DNA of 64,000 nucleotides, from assembly GCA_047967505.1 (NCBI GenBank), contig CM106539.1. One strand, written 5' to 3'. The position numbers were made by a program, and so were the translations under genes. This document shows, piece after piece, positions 43,870 through 56,284 of the stretch; the stretch's first letter is position 1, and each line of letters opens with the position of its first letter. The notes beneath the pieces are model-generated. The model had not been told where the DNA came from, searched no databases, and saw only the letters and a program-made list of their open reading frames with translations. Source of the DNA: Dipteris shenzhenensis (Eukaryota; Polypodiophyta; Polypodiopsida; Gleicheniales).

Positions 43870-44740
43870 ATGAACCGCACCATTCAGGAAAGGTTGCAAT
43901 GTATGCTTTCCAATGCAAGTCTTTCTAGTGGTTTTTGGGCTGAGGTAATGAAGATTGTAATGCATGTGATCAATAGATCACCTAGTAAGAGTTTGGATGA
44001 TGGTATTCCTAAAGAGTCATGGAGTGGCAAGAAGCCCTCTTACCCTCATTTGTGTATATTTGGGTGTGAGGCATATGCACATGTGCCAAAAGAGCTTCGA
44101 AAGAAGCTAGATCCTAAGTCTAGGAAATGCATCTTTCTAGGTTATGGTGAAAGTGAGAGATGGGCCATTGTCTTTGGAATCTAAAAGAAAACAAGATCAT
44201 ACAAAGCCATGATGTGGTCTTCAATGAGAAGAAGATGCATAAGACACCCTGAAGGATGTAAAAATGAGGAGAATCACTTTCTAGGATGTGATCCACCCAC
44301 ATATATTGATAGACAACAAATTGTCCATGCACCAAATGTGCAAGAAATGGTGCCACCAGGTACTCCCATAGGTACACAATCAAGGGCTAATGATGGATCA
44401 TCTATTGGTGGAAATGATGAGCCAAATGTGGCTGATATGCAGGCAAGACAGCAAGCTGAAATGCCCTTGAGAAAATTAGCTAGAGTGTCTAGACCACCTA
44501 AGAAATTTGTTCCAAGGGTAGACTATGTGATGCTTACTGATTGTGGGGAGCCTTCTCGCTATAGAGAGGCTATGATGTGTGAGGATCAGTGCAAGTGCGA
44601 GTATGCTATGCAATCAAAGATGAATTCACTCATGAAAATAAGACTTGGGACTTGGTTTCTTTGCCACATGGAAAGAAAGCACTGCCATGTAAATGGGTCT
44701 ACAAGATGAAGGTCACAAGTAATGGTGTGCCTAAGTATAA
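43870..44740 (+). pseudogene. Copia F integrase C-terminus and linker
   Basis: NRTIQERLQCMLSNASL, FWAEVMKIVMHVINRSPSK, LCIFGCEAYAHVP and RKCIFLGYGES are the usual post-catalytic integrase motifs. A frameshift at about 44175 leads to a 166-codon frame with the linker (FVPRVDYVMLTDCGEPSRY), alignable to the linker of the full-length copia. It ends in decayed [12 protein letters not shown]-type RT start in another frame. Confidence 0.85.
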
Positions 44741-45750
44741 GGCCTGTTAGGTTGCTAAAGTGTTCAAGCAAGAGAAGGTGTGGACTTTGATGAGATCTTC
44801 TCTCCAGTTACGAAGATGACCATACTTAGATGTGTACTTGGCCTTGTGGTAGCAAAGGATATGGAGCTTATGCAGATGGATGTCAAGACAATTTTCTTGC
44901 ATGGGGATCTGCATGAGAAAATTTACATGGTATAGCCGGAAGGCTTTGAAGAAAAGGGCAAAGAATATTTGGTTTGCAAGTTGAAAAGAAGTATCTATGG
45001 ACTTAAGCAGGCACCTAGAGAATGCTATCAGAAGTTTGATGCTTTCATTTGGTCCCAGGGTTTCAGAAGGAGTGAGATTGATCACTAGCTCTACACTAAA
45101 AGGACTAAGGATAATAGCCTAATACTCCTAGCACTTTATGTGGATGATATGCTATTGCCTAACAAGAACACTTATCAGCTAGATGCCTTGAAGACCAAGT
45201 GTCATGAGGCCTTTAACATGAAGGATTTGGGACCTGTAGGTCATATTCTTGGTATGCGCATCACAGGTGACCAAAGTAGGAAACTCCTTTGGATTTCACA
45301 GAAGGAGTATGTTACAAAAGTATTGGAGCATTTCAATATGGAGGGGGGGAAGGAAATAAGTACTCCATTGCCTCCATATGTGAAACTGAGTCAAGAAAAT
45401 AATCTAAAATCAAATGAGGTGAGGGCCACGATGGCCAAGGTTCCTTATGCATTAGCGGTTGGGAGTCTTATGTATGTTATGATAGCTACTAGACCAGACA
45501 TCGCATTTGCTATGGGAGTTGTTAGCTGGTATATGGCTAATCTAGGAAAGAGGCATTGGGAGGCAGTTAAGTGTATCATGAGGGACATGAAGGGTACCAA
45601 GGAGATGTGCATCTTCTTTGCCAGGGGAGAGATGCGTGTACTTGGGTACACAGATTCAGACTATGCAGGACATGTGGTTAGCAGGAGATCCACTTCTGCT
45701 TATGTGTTCACCTATGCAGGTTTGAGATGGTGCAGGGTCGCGGATGTCTA
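44741..45750 (+). pseudogene. Copia F reverse transcriptase
   Basis: QMDVKTIFLHGDLHEKIYM has Ile where Ala is usual, and a TAG follows within YM-stop-PEGF. SIYGLKQAPRECYQKF has Cys for the usual Trp. ALYVDDMLLPNK retains the YVDD box (about 45136). The frame 45140-45751 stays open through MKDLGPVGHILGMRI, ATRPDIAFAMGVVSWYMAN and YTDSDYAGHVVSRRS. Upstream frames are broken repeatedly. Confidence 0.88.
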
Positions 45751-46150
45751 GTCCACAGAAGTGTGTTGCTTTGTTTACCTTAGAGGCCGAGTATGTCACA
45801 GTCATAGAGGGTTGCAAGGAGGCTATATGGCTTGATCAGCTAGTGGGAGGTTTGGGGATTCATACAAGTGTATCGACATTGCATTCCATGAGTGCTATGT
45901 AGCTATCATGGAATCTGGTCTTTCATGCAAAGACCAAACACATTGAGGTCAGGTACCATTTCATCAGGGAGGTACTTGAGGACGAGTGCATAGAGCTTGT
46001 CAAGTCAATCACACATCACACTCCTAGATTCACACCTACACACACACGTGTTCACACATTCACTCATGTGATCGCAGTCCATGATAACCCTGCAGATATG
46101 CTGCCAAAAGAGTCTGCCTAGTAAGCAGTTTGAGTATTATTGTGTATTGA
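45751..46150 (+). pseudogene. Copia F RNase H with an internal insertion
   Basis: SRPQKCVALFTLEAEYV, HAKTKHIEVRYHFIREVL and HDNPADMLPK are recognisable RNase H blocks. Between LVKS and HDNPAD lies an extra 69 bases (about 46008-46076), mostly CACACA/TTCACAC simple sequence, in frame and without stops. The catalytic Asp block reads LHSMSAM-stop, so HCDS is lost. Confidence 0.82.
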
Positions 46151-46217
46151 TAGGCATTGGATAGTATGCTCACTGGTTGTTCTTCCTTAAAGGCATATTG
46201 GTCTTTAATTGGGAGAT

Positions 46218-46407
46218 TGTGGGAGTTAAAGGCCACTATACCTTAACCCTAGTTATGTACAATACTCAAACACACACATATATGGATGATATAGAAGATT
46301 AGGGTATTCTGCACCCACCAAAACTTGTGTGGCTCTCTCTTATAGCTCTCCCTCTCTCTCACACTCTTCTGTTTTGCTTCTGCTGTTGAGATCTCTCACC
46401 TGCAACA
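46218..46407 (+). repeat. 3' LTR of copia F (190 bp)
   Basis: Starts TGTGGGAGTTAAAGGCCAC and ends CTCACCTGCAACA. Its first bases parallel the LTR start of the full-length copia (TGTTGGGGTAAAGGCAC), showing the same lineage. Confidence 0.8.
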
Positions 46408-49358
46408 TCCAGTTGTCCATTTTTCTTTTTATCCTTAGAACTAAGGCTTTGGCAAAACTATTATAACTACAATGCAGTGTAGTGAGGGGTATCTAATGTC
46501 TTAGCTCCTCCATGTTGCCCTTCTTATTAATGAGCTTAATGATGCCCCCATTCACATGACAAAGCAATTATTGCTCTAGGACACTCTCCTACCAAAGTAA
46601 CAAGAGAAAAGGGCCTACAAGATTCCATAAAATCTTCTCGAAGTCAATAGGAAGCCCACCGTCCTTAGGTGTCTTTTGATCATCAACCATCACCTCCATT
46701 GCCTTTTTCAACTCTTTTTTCGTTAAGGGGGTTTCTAGGAAGAAATTATCAAAGTCTTGAATTAGTCCTTGTTCCAGCATATTGAAATTTTCTCTTGGCT
46801 CTCATTACCTCCTCATTCACGTCTGTAGAAGTAGAAGTAAATTTTCAAAATGTTGAAGTGCTAAATGCATGTTTTATTCTATAGAGCAGGTAAGAGTTGA
46901 TCTAGCATGTTGACATTTTCTCCCTGCTCATTACCTTCTCATTTGCCTCCATAGAAGTAGAAACTCAATTAATTGTGCAATGTTGAAGTACTAAATACAT
47001 GTTGCTCTTTCGTAGTGGAGGCAAGGGTCGAGTCATTCCTATTGAGAAAAGGGTTTTCCTCACTAATTCTTTTCCTACCCACCAATATGTGAAGTAAGCT
47101 TTTATCCCTTCTAGCCTGATTTATTCTTGAATTCGATCCTTCTCTCTGGCCTTGTTGAGATTTTCTTAAAGTCTTAGATTCCATTGTCTTGCTACTCCTT
47201 CTAAATCTTTAAATTGAGAGCCTGATGTCATCCATTGTTTTGGCCATTCTTTTGGCTCTAATTTTCTATCCTTTCTTTGCAACTTTAGTTTGTTTTCTAT
47301 TGCTACCTTACAAGAAATAGAAAGTTAGTCTTGGATTTACAAAAGCTACTCTCCAAACCACTACCTCCTATTTCTAAATGTTTTTCAAATGAAAGAGCTC
47401 GGGATCATATTTAAACCAAGAGGGTTCTCTTTTCCCCAATCCAAAATCACAAATAATGAGAATAGGTTTGTGATCTAAATGGTTGAGAGATGAAAATTTT
47501 TGGGAAATAGAGCTCATTGTTCTAGCTAACAATTCTTGAGATAAATACAGTCCATCAAGCATAACTTCCCTCCTGAGATCTCCTACTTGACTGGTACTCA
47601 AGTGTGCCAACATCCCAAGGTGAAGAGAGATTTTAGATTTCCCAAGCCTATAGTTCAAGACCTCTTATTATTGTACACCCACTCAACCAAGCATATGGTC
47701 CAAGTGTGGTAGCATCCGCAAGGTGAAGATTGACTTTAGATTTCCCAAGGCTATAGTTCAAAACCTCTTATTACCCCTACCCACCATCTGTCCTTTTTGT
47801 CCTCAAGCATGTTAAAGTCTCCAAGTACAAAGGCATTCCTCTTAGATTAGAAAGAGACTCCCATGTTTGAGCACACTGCCTTTATGTCGATTGCTTTAAT
47901 TCTTATCGGAAGTGTCTTTTCTATAAATTTGACTTCCCAAAGTGCTAGAAGGGAGTTTACTCTCAACTAGCTAGATAGTTCATACCTTCTAGAAGGGTCC
48001 ATAAGACCCACACATTAGGGTAAGAAAGGAAATGGGCTTACCATTCTTGGTTTTTCCCTTCTTTGTCTTGGGGGTAGAGCTTCTTAGCAACCTTCTTAAT
48101 ATGAGACAACCTCCTTTTGTTTTAAATTGTGGCTATAGGTTTTGCCTACATAGGAATTTATTCCTCCCCTAAGTTTAGGTGAGGAAGTTCCTCTCCAAAA
48201 TCCCCCTCATCTGCAAAATTTGCTACCATAGCATCATGTTGATTGATATCATCTTCAAATTCCTTGGACAAGCCAAGTTTAACCTTATGTCATCAAGATT
48301 ATCTTTGTTATCCTGGATCCAAATCCATCTCCTAGTATAATGGAGCCTCAAAATCATTCTTTGAGATTAAGATAAAGCTTTTTTTTCTTTGCTTGTGAGA
48401 TTTTCATGGTCGATTGTCACCTTTTCCTTAGCCTTAGCAAAGTCATGGCTAGAATCAATTTTCTCTTTTCTCTCATTTGGCACCCACTTTACATTGAATA
48501 CAGGAAGGCGTTGAGAGTTTAGGAGGAGCTTTGGGATTATTATTCCTCTATGGGAAATTCTTTAGTACATGCATTGATAGTCCACATATGAAGCAAGAAT
48601 TTCGGTGCTCCTTGTAAACTTCCCCATTTCTATTTAAGATAACTAAGTTGCTAATAAATTGGTCCCTCTCATCCCTAAGAACCTCACCAAGGCCACCATA
48701 AAGAGAAAAAAGTTGGTTGGAAAGTGAAAGAGGTAAATCTAGAAGCTCTACCCAAATTGGGGTTTTGGTAGCCTTGATTTCCCAACAGTAAATTAAAGAG
48801 ACCAACACTCCAAGTATAGAGGTTGGTCCCTGACTATCCAAAGACCTTGATGGAGGACCTTGGTAGCCATATCCTCCTTCAAAAAGATAAAAACATAATA
48901 TCCTTCTCTAATAAATTAAACATTTATGACAATGAATCCCTTCCTCACCCAAGAAATTCTAACCCAAAACTCTAAATAGTAGTAGGCGGTGGGATCTTGG
49001 AAGAAAGCCAACTAGATCATGGGTCTTAAGCCAATCCATGGAGTCCAAATCTAAATCTTCTATCAAGGATGATAGAGCCAGTGATGCTTGTTGGATCTAA
49101 AAGTGATGCTTTTCTAGATTAGTTGCTCTTTGTCTAAGCTTGATGTGTATTTTGCAATGTTCTGACTAGTCCCTTAGATGCAACAATTCTCCCTTGTGTG
49201 TCATTCTCCTTTTTATGGAGGTGATTTTGTTTGTTTGTCACATTTGAAGAAGAAATATCATCTTTGGATAATACGAATATGAGAGAGCCGCTCTGACACC
49301 TTCTTGGGAAAAGAGAAAGCAAAGAAGTCATGGAAGCACGCCCTTGATTGTAATCCAT
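46408..49358 (-). pseudogene. LINE remnant G (ORF1, endonuclease, RT N-terminus)
   Basis: Very degraded L1-like LINE read right to left. ORF1 has a DUF4283-like part (KEDMATKVLHQGLWIV, TKTPIWVELLDLPLSL) and a knuckle trace CFICGLSMHVLKNFP (48548-48900). Endonuclease shows FVLGDFNMLEDKKDR (about 47820) and SSLNHLDHKPILIICDF (about 47480-47430), where SDH has become LDH. RT begins PLTKKELKKAMEVM and DGGLPIDFEKILWNLVGPFL (46780-46589) and runs through YNSFAKALVLRIKRK to 46408, where it stops at the copia F LTR. The rest of RT is not found on the far side of copia F. Confidence 0.78.
47600..47790. repeat. 103-bp imperfect tandem duplication in LINE G
   Basis: caaggtgaaga...tagatttcccaag blocks start at 47616 and 47719, about 90 percent alike over 60 bases, within the endonuclease region. 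Confidence 0.75.
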
Positions 49359-50134
49359 AATTGTATATAGTTATGTGCACTATAATTATGGACAATTATA
49401 GGGTAGAGACGTAGAAGCTTGGGAGTTAGCTTCTATGGTAGTACTTTCACCTCCCATTGGGAGAGTGTCTACTATGCGGTAGTACCTTGAGAGACACAGA
49501 AGGAGGTAGGTGGTCTAACTTTTCTCCACTCTTTCTACTCTACACATTTTTGCAAGTTCTCCCTTGTAGAGGAGTTTAAAATTGCGAGCAACTTACGCAG
49601 CTTCTCTTGACTTCTACTAGACGTGGTGGAATTCCCCTTTCTCTCCCTCTTGAACCTTCGCTTATCATCCTACTTTTCAAAGCATAAGAATGGAGAATAG
49701 AATAAAGCCAAACATGAGAAAGAGAATACAAAGGACAAGGAAATATGGAGTGGGAGAGGAGTAAGGAGAAGAAGAATGGAGGGAGGAGGAAAGGGAGAGA
49801 AGAGGAGGTCAAAGAGGGGGCCTCCTTTTCTCTCTCTCTACTTCTCCCTCCATTCTTCCTCTCCCTCCTCTTCTCCCCCTCATGATTCCTTAGGTTCCTA
49901 CTCCCCCTGTTCCTTCTTTAGGTAAAGACAATACTTGAAACAAACATGCAAGCAAGAAAGAGAGGATTGCAAATATATATACAAAACTCACCTTGAACAC
50001 TTGAAGAGGAGAGAGGACTCATTTCTTGAACGTGGGAGCCAATGTAGGATGTGTGTAGGAGATCAGTGGGAAGTTTGAAGGGATGAGAGCAAGGAGGTAT
50101 GATGCTTTACAGGTAATAAAATGGGAATGATGCA
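49359..50134. other. Spacer with purine/pyrimidine-rich tract
   Basis: No gene seen. 49730-49900 is a long GA-rich stretch followed by a CT-rich stretch (aggaggaaagggagag... then cctctccctcctcttctcc), able to form a long imperfect hairpin. The minus-strand frame 49812-49576 is a translation of this tract. Confidence 0.5.
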
Positions 50135-50340
50135 GCATCGACACAAAATTTTATCGAATATAGCATCAATATTTCCACCGATATTACTGTTGGTATTTTA
50201 ATTGATACACCTCTGGATTTTTGCTACACCAATATCTCCATCAAAAATTCAATACAACCATCAATGCAAATATTGATGCTTTTAGCGATTAAAATATCAC
50301 TACTATGTAATTTTTTACTAAACTTTTAAGAAATATTTTT
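50135..50340. repeat. ATCAAT/ATCGAT-rich block left of the satellite
   Basis: AT-rich block with repeated tagcatcaatat, accgatatt and 'tcaatgcaaatattgatgc'. A similar block in inverse orientation lies at about 52480-52600, right of the satellite patch, with tagcatcaatat on the minus strand. Confidence 0.4.
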
Positions 50341-50474
50341 TAAAATCATTGCACATGTTGATAGAGTTATAAAACTGATAATATGTATTGGATTGTGGAA
50401 TTTTGGCACACGAAAAACATGAAATGAGTAATTTTGACTGTCTAATCTTGTCATCTGGATGACACGTGTATGTG

Positions 50475-52450
50475 GATCCTACATGCACTTTTGCAAGCAC
50501 TAATGGGGTGGTCGGAATGAAACCAAAATAATGGGCATCTAAAGCATGACATGCTAGGTTTGTTGAATTTATCGTATCATGAGGCCTTGTTTTAGGGTGC
50601 ATATGCTTTTGTTCACTGCACATGTCGGTGATGGATTTTCATAAGGGTAAGGCCAAATGCAAGGCTCCATGTCTTGTAATGGGACAAGACTTGCTATGAC
50701 TCTAGGGCACTGTGGGACAAGCACCATGCCTTATCTTGTACCATAGAGAGGTCTACATATGCACATTTGTATTATGCCCCTAGCAGGCACAGTGGATGCA
50801 TATTTTTAGAACTCATGCGGTAAGAAACAACAAAATATGCATGCCCAGCCATACAAATGGTATTCAATTCACATAGAAGCATACATATGCATATTTTTTA
50901 ATGCTTATGCGTGATGCGTGCTCGATGCATTGTAAGAAACGTGGAAATATACATGCACATGATATCCGATCCACATCAAACTTTCTCAGCACATGGATAT
51001 TAAGGCATATGCAAAGTATCATACCCATTGGACACCCTCACACACATATGATAGAAGCACATGGATGCATACATTCATGCACACCAACGCATACACATAT
51101 GCTAGAGGTCTGTGTCTTGTACTAGGACAAGACATGTGGTGTGCCTCTATGGCATTATAAGACCAAGCACCATTCCAAATATTGCCCCATTCAAAGGACT
51201 TGTTTTTAAAATTTTTAATTTTTACAGAAAAAATATTGTCCCATAGAGAGGTTTGCATATCTACTTTTTAATTATGCCCCTAGTGGCATGCACTTGTCCA
51301 TGTGTGGGTCCACCAATGTTCGTATTGCATGGGAGGTTCAAATAAGACCAAATTTGTTAGGCCTCTAATAACAATGGAAAAAAGATTCACGCTAGGTTTT
51401 CTTACATTTGGAGTAGCACACGACCTTATTTTAGGATGCATATACACATCTCCTTGATTGATTTTCATTTGGGTAACGTCAAATATAGAGCTCCATGTCT
51501 TCTACTACAACTAGACTTGGTGTGCCTCTAGGACACTATGGGACCAAGTACCATGCCAAATGCTGTTCCATACAAAGGTCACACACAAATGCTAGAAGCA
51601 CATTGGATGCATATTTTTAGAACTCATGCGGTAAGAAACAATAAAATATGCATGCCTAGCCATACAAATGGTATTCAATTCACATAGAAGCATACATATG
51701 CATATTTTTTAATGCTTATGCATGATGCATGCTCGATGCATTGTAAGAAACGTGGAAATATGCATGCACATGATATTCGATCCACATCAAACTTTCTGAG
51801 CACATGGATATTAAGGCATATGCAAAGTATCATAGCCATTGGACACCCTCACACACATATGATAGAAGCACATGGATGCATACACTCATGCACACCAATG
51901 CATACACATATGCTAGAAGCACACCGATGCCTACACTCATGGACATACATGGTAACAAAAAGAAAAAACACATGCCCAATCATGTAGATGATATGGGATC
52001 CACATCAAACTTTTCAAGCACATGGATCTTACTCACATTAAGGCATGTGCAAGGTATCATAACCATCAAATATATATACATATGCTAAAAGCACACAAAT
52101 GCATATTTTTTACTCATGCATGAATTGGCTTATTCAAAGGATGATATCCAGTAGACATGCACATGTATGCTAGAAGCACACCAATGCATATTTTTTATCA
52201 CTCATGCACGATGCATGGTAAGAAGCAAGGAGATATGCATGCCCAACCATGAACATGCTATATTATCCACATCAAAATTTTCAAGCACATGGATCTTACT
52301 CACATTAAAGCCTGTGCAAAGTATCATACCCATTAGACATGCACACATGTGCTAAAAGTACATCGATGCATATTTTTTAGCACTCATGCACAATGCATGG
52401 TAAGAAACAAGGAAATATGCATGCCGAACCATAGATTTGTATATTCCAAT
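50475..52450. repeat. Satellite patch: ~180-bp monomers within an 811-bp duplication
   Basis: Monomers contain the words gctagaagcaca, gcatattttttа-like runs, catgcatggtaagaaac, atatgcatgcccaaccat, tccacatcaaactttt and gcaaagtatcatacccatt. Starts at about 51683, 51861, 51912, 52084, 52169 and 52351 give full spacings near 178-182 with shortened units of 50-90. A block around 50686-51110 recurs at 51497-51921 with an exact 811-base offset and about 95 percent identity, so a higher-order duplication overlies the monomers. Open frames here are repeat translations. Confidence 0.85.
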
Positions 52451-52600
52451 CCACATCGAATTCTGTGAGTACAAGTTTATACTGTATTACACATATTGAA
52501 GTTTATATTGATGCTAATATCAATGATAATATCAATGCTATTATTTTTTCTAGAGACCTTATCGATAAGAATATCGTTTTATGACATAATGTAATAGCTT

Positions 52601-55600
52601 CGGTGTTCTTTTGTTAGATGTCTTTAAGCTCATTGGCATAAAAAGAACTCACTAAAGGGTATCTTTATCAACGGCACTTGTGTGATTGTGCATGGTGTAA
52701 AAGTGTTATAAGGAGACTATGCACCATATTGATGACAAACATTTAAAAATATGGTGGCTTCCAACTGTTACGTGAGGTAGAGGTACAAAATCCATCTTTT
52801 CTATGTTTTTTATTATGATAGTAATGGTTTGTTGTATGAGACTTTTCCAAGTCGATTCACTAACTTTTCCATGTAGAGAGATGAACTTGAGAGCACATGC
52901 ATTGTATCATTGTCCTCATGAGTCAATGTTGTCCCAAGAATAAAGAAATGCTCTAAAGGAAGACCGAGAGCAAGAAGAGCAACAAAATAGATGCATTGAA
53001 GAGGAGGATGCACTGAATAAGGATGACATAATACAGGACATGATAAGCACTTAATTGAATCCTCCTTCACCCCAGGATGAAGGAGATGAACATGTCAAAG
53101 CAATCAGCGATGACACAACCCTTGACTATAACTTAAGTTATAAGGAGGAGAGCTTATGAACATGAAGCGAACACTATTTTATATGAAGGGGCAAGAAAAT
53201 CTTGTCTTTCAAGCATTCTTCTAATCTTAAACTTGCATGTAACTTATGGATGGTCAGACACTAGTGCTTCATCCCTCTTTTGGCAAGAGTTTTGACTTAC
53301 TCTAATGATTAGTTTCATTGCATGTACTCCAATTTGATGTTTCAAATATATTGAATCGATTGATGTTTCAAATTTCTTTAAACACCACTTCTAAAAGGCA
53401 ATAGCAAACCTTAAGTCAAGATAATACTCAAAGCATAATTAGAAATGGATTACAAGTCAACTAATGCATGTCTAATGATTGCATCCTTTAAACAAAAACA
53501 TTCTATTGCTTGTCCACAATGTGGTGCATCTTGATACATAAGATTTTGGGAAAGGTATTGCAACACATGCCCATCTTAACATGCATAACATAACTATCTT
53601 AATATACATGCCCATCTTAACATGCACAACACCCTTATTTTATTGTGGATCATTGGATTGAATTAACGGGTTGGCATTCTCACTATCGCTCCATGGATGG
53701 AACATTAAGGATCCTTTTGGATGGAAAAGGCTTGGAGACACATAGAAAAGATGTGGCCAGATTTTAGGCTTGAACCTTGACATTTATGTCTTGGATTGGC
53801 TATGAATGGTGTTAATCCATTTGGGCAACAGTCCATTCATGATCCATGTGGCTAGTGGTAGTCACAAATATCATAAAAATGTCATGGAGAATTATGGTAT
53901 TTTAAACCTTTGGGCCAATGTCATTTTCATGTCAAAGGCATTTTGATGTAGACAAATGCATGAATATCCTGACTTGCATGATTGCATAGGTAGATAAATT
54001 TTATTATTCTCAATTCATCAATATCAATATACAATTGATTGTGTTCTTCTCTCACTTCTCGAGACTTTGTTGTTGTATCTTATCAGTTTTACAGGTCTCC
54101 AAGTGTCTATATACCATGCATGTGCATCTTGTGGAGATAGTTGTGTAGTCAACACCCCTCAAATATTTCAAAGATTGTATTAGAGAAGTAGTCATTAGAT
54201 CTAGAAATTTGCAATGAATTTTTCATGATCTTGGCACCCTCATGCATCCACCTAGAATGTGCCATCTTTCCAAATTTTACACTCTTCCTCCTTTATTAGA
54301 AGCATCTAAAAGTCACATATCTATTGGGCCCAATGCATATATTAAAAAATGTGGCAAAAGGTATATGAAAGCATGATGGGTATTAGAAGTGATGGGAAAC
54401 AAAAGGGGCCTTTTGGCCAAAAACCATCAAAACAGCAAGGTGCTTTTACTAAGTCACCATGCGTGTTGACAAAAATAGAAGAGATCTATTTGAGAAGTGC
54501 TACTGTGGGTATGAAAACCCCAACTGAGTAAATGCATAGCTTGAAGGGTACCTTTAATGCGGATGGAAACTAAGTAGTCTCAAGCTGCATGATTGGCACA
54601 AAACGATACAAGGAATATTGAACTCAACAATTTTATTTCAATTTACTAACACCCTCTCCTACCTCATTTGCATTTTCCACCATATCCTCCACTAACCTCT
54701 ACAGCATCCTCATAATGGCAGTGGTTACTACACAAAAAGCAACCTTTGAATCATCCACGTTTAGATCCACTTATTTCTCCTTGCCATTCTCAACCTCCAT
54801 GTGGGTGGGCATCAATAGATGCTCAATAGAAGGCCCATTCTTTGGTGAAGCAACCCTAATTATTCCTAGCTTGCTTAGCATTGCTTCTGTGGATCTGGGC
54901 CAATTGGATGCAAGGCATCCCATAGATCATAAAGAACAAGTATTTCCTGATGAAAAATTGATAATCATATGCTCCATCTTATTAATTCAACCAAATTTAG
55001 AATAAGGCCAAGATTACTCTCGTCAAGGTGATGGTGAGAAATTAAACATATGCTCTGCCAAGGTTATCATCTTAGCAGTTACATTTGTTGGTATTTAATC
55101 ATCCCCCCCAAAGAAAAGAACTTTCTAATAATTCTAGTAGTTCCAAAGTAGGAGCTTCTATGGCTTTGGGCCTACCAATATGCCCAAAATGGCTATGCTC
55201 TGCATTTTTGGATTTATGATTTCAAGTCCTCCATCTACTTAGGGCAAGATTAACATCTACCAAGTGACCCTAGCTCTAGTATTCCTTGTGCCATTTGATC
55301 CTCGGACCAAGAAGTTGCACAAAGCTCTTGAGCTGACCCATGCAACCCCTTTGAAAACACCAGCATGAGGCTATGCCCCAAGCTATGGACAAGACGACCT
55401 ATTGGAAACAAGGGCCCACATTATAATGAAGAGTGCAACTGATCTCTAATGTAAAAGGTTGCATTTTACACTCTCTATCACAAGGGTAATCTACTACTCT
55501 ATTGAGATGTCTATGATCGGTCACCAACCTAAATACCTCATTTTTTGACCCCCCTATCACATGATCTCCTAAACCACCTCTGTTCATGTGAGTGATTCGG

Positions 55601-56284
55601 TACAATTGATCCTGATGTTAGATGCTGTAAATTATATCTCAAGGGATCCCTTATATCCTTCTAGACTCACTATTGTGCCATCCACAAAAAGAACCATGTC
55701 GTTTGGAAATTGAGTCCATTACCTCCTCTTCCTAGCTGATCTATAGTCGCATCCTAGTGAGGCCCTCCGTGTGGGACCGTAAGATTATTTCGGGGCCTCT
55801 ACCACTGAAAGAAAGAGAAAACACTTGAGTGCCTTTTTTACATCTTCGGGCCATTATTTGCCCATTTGAATGGTTGAACCATGTAAATCACAAAGTATCA
55901 AAGTTGTAGCTTGGTGTAAAATCTACAACTCTCTCTTACAAAATTTTCCCAAAATCAATCATCTTCTCAGACATATTTGCCTTTCCAAAGTGCTCACTCT
56001 CAATATGTTGATGAAATTGTGAAAACAAATCATGGAAGAAAAAATACAGTGCAATGACCTATGGCCTCATAATGGGTACTCACAAAAAGTACACATATTA
56101 TACTCTACAAGGTTGATCTACAAACTCTATTCATGGTTTATATATGTCCCATGCGCATCCCTTTCACTTTTGCATGCATATGCATATTATACTCCAAGAT
56201 TGATCTATTACATAAATTCAATCATATTTATTTCTTATGTATTATGTCCTTCTCTAGTTATTGTTTTAGTGTTTACACTAAATC
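52601..56284. other. AT-rich stretch without supported genes
   Basis: I see nothing convincing in 3.7 kb. Frames at 54349-54531 and 54715-55005 (plus) and 53070-52813 and 55605-55399 (minus) are short and lack recognisable domains. 'catgcccatcttaacatgca' is repeated around 53570 and 53610. Confidence 0.4.

Larger units (their letters stand above)
43845..46407 (+). mobile_element. 5'-truncated copia retrotransposon (copia F)
   Basis: Copia remnant from mid-integrase to the 3' LTR, related to the full-length copia at 8107-14010. Integrase starts at the MNRTIQERLQCML segment (43870), and homology fades left of about 43845. RT, RNase H, a polypurine tract (TTGGGAGAT, about 46209-46217) and the 3' LTR (46218-46407) follow in the right order. 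No target duplication can be tested because the 5' end is missing. Confidence 0.9.

Noticed and set aside
49730-49900. Possible regulatory hairpin in GA/CT tract
   Set aside because: Complementarity follows from adjacent purine and pyrimidine simple sequence; no exact inverted repeat with defined ends.
50475-52450. CRISPR-like spaced repeats
   Set aside because: Repeats are long, diverged, and the whole monomer repeats; there are no short identical repeats with unique spacers, and the genome is eukaryotic.
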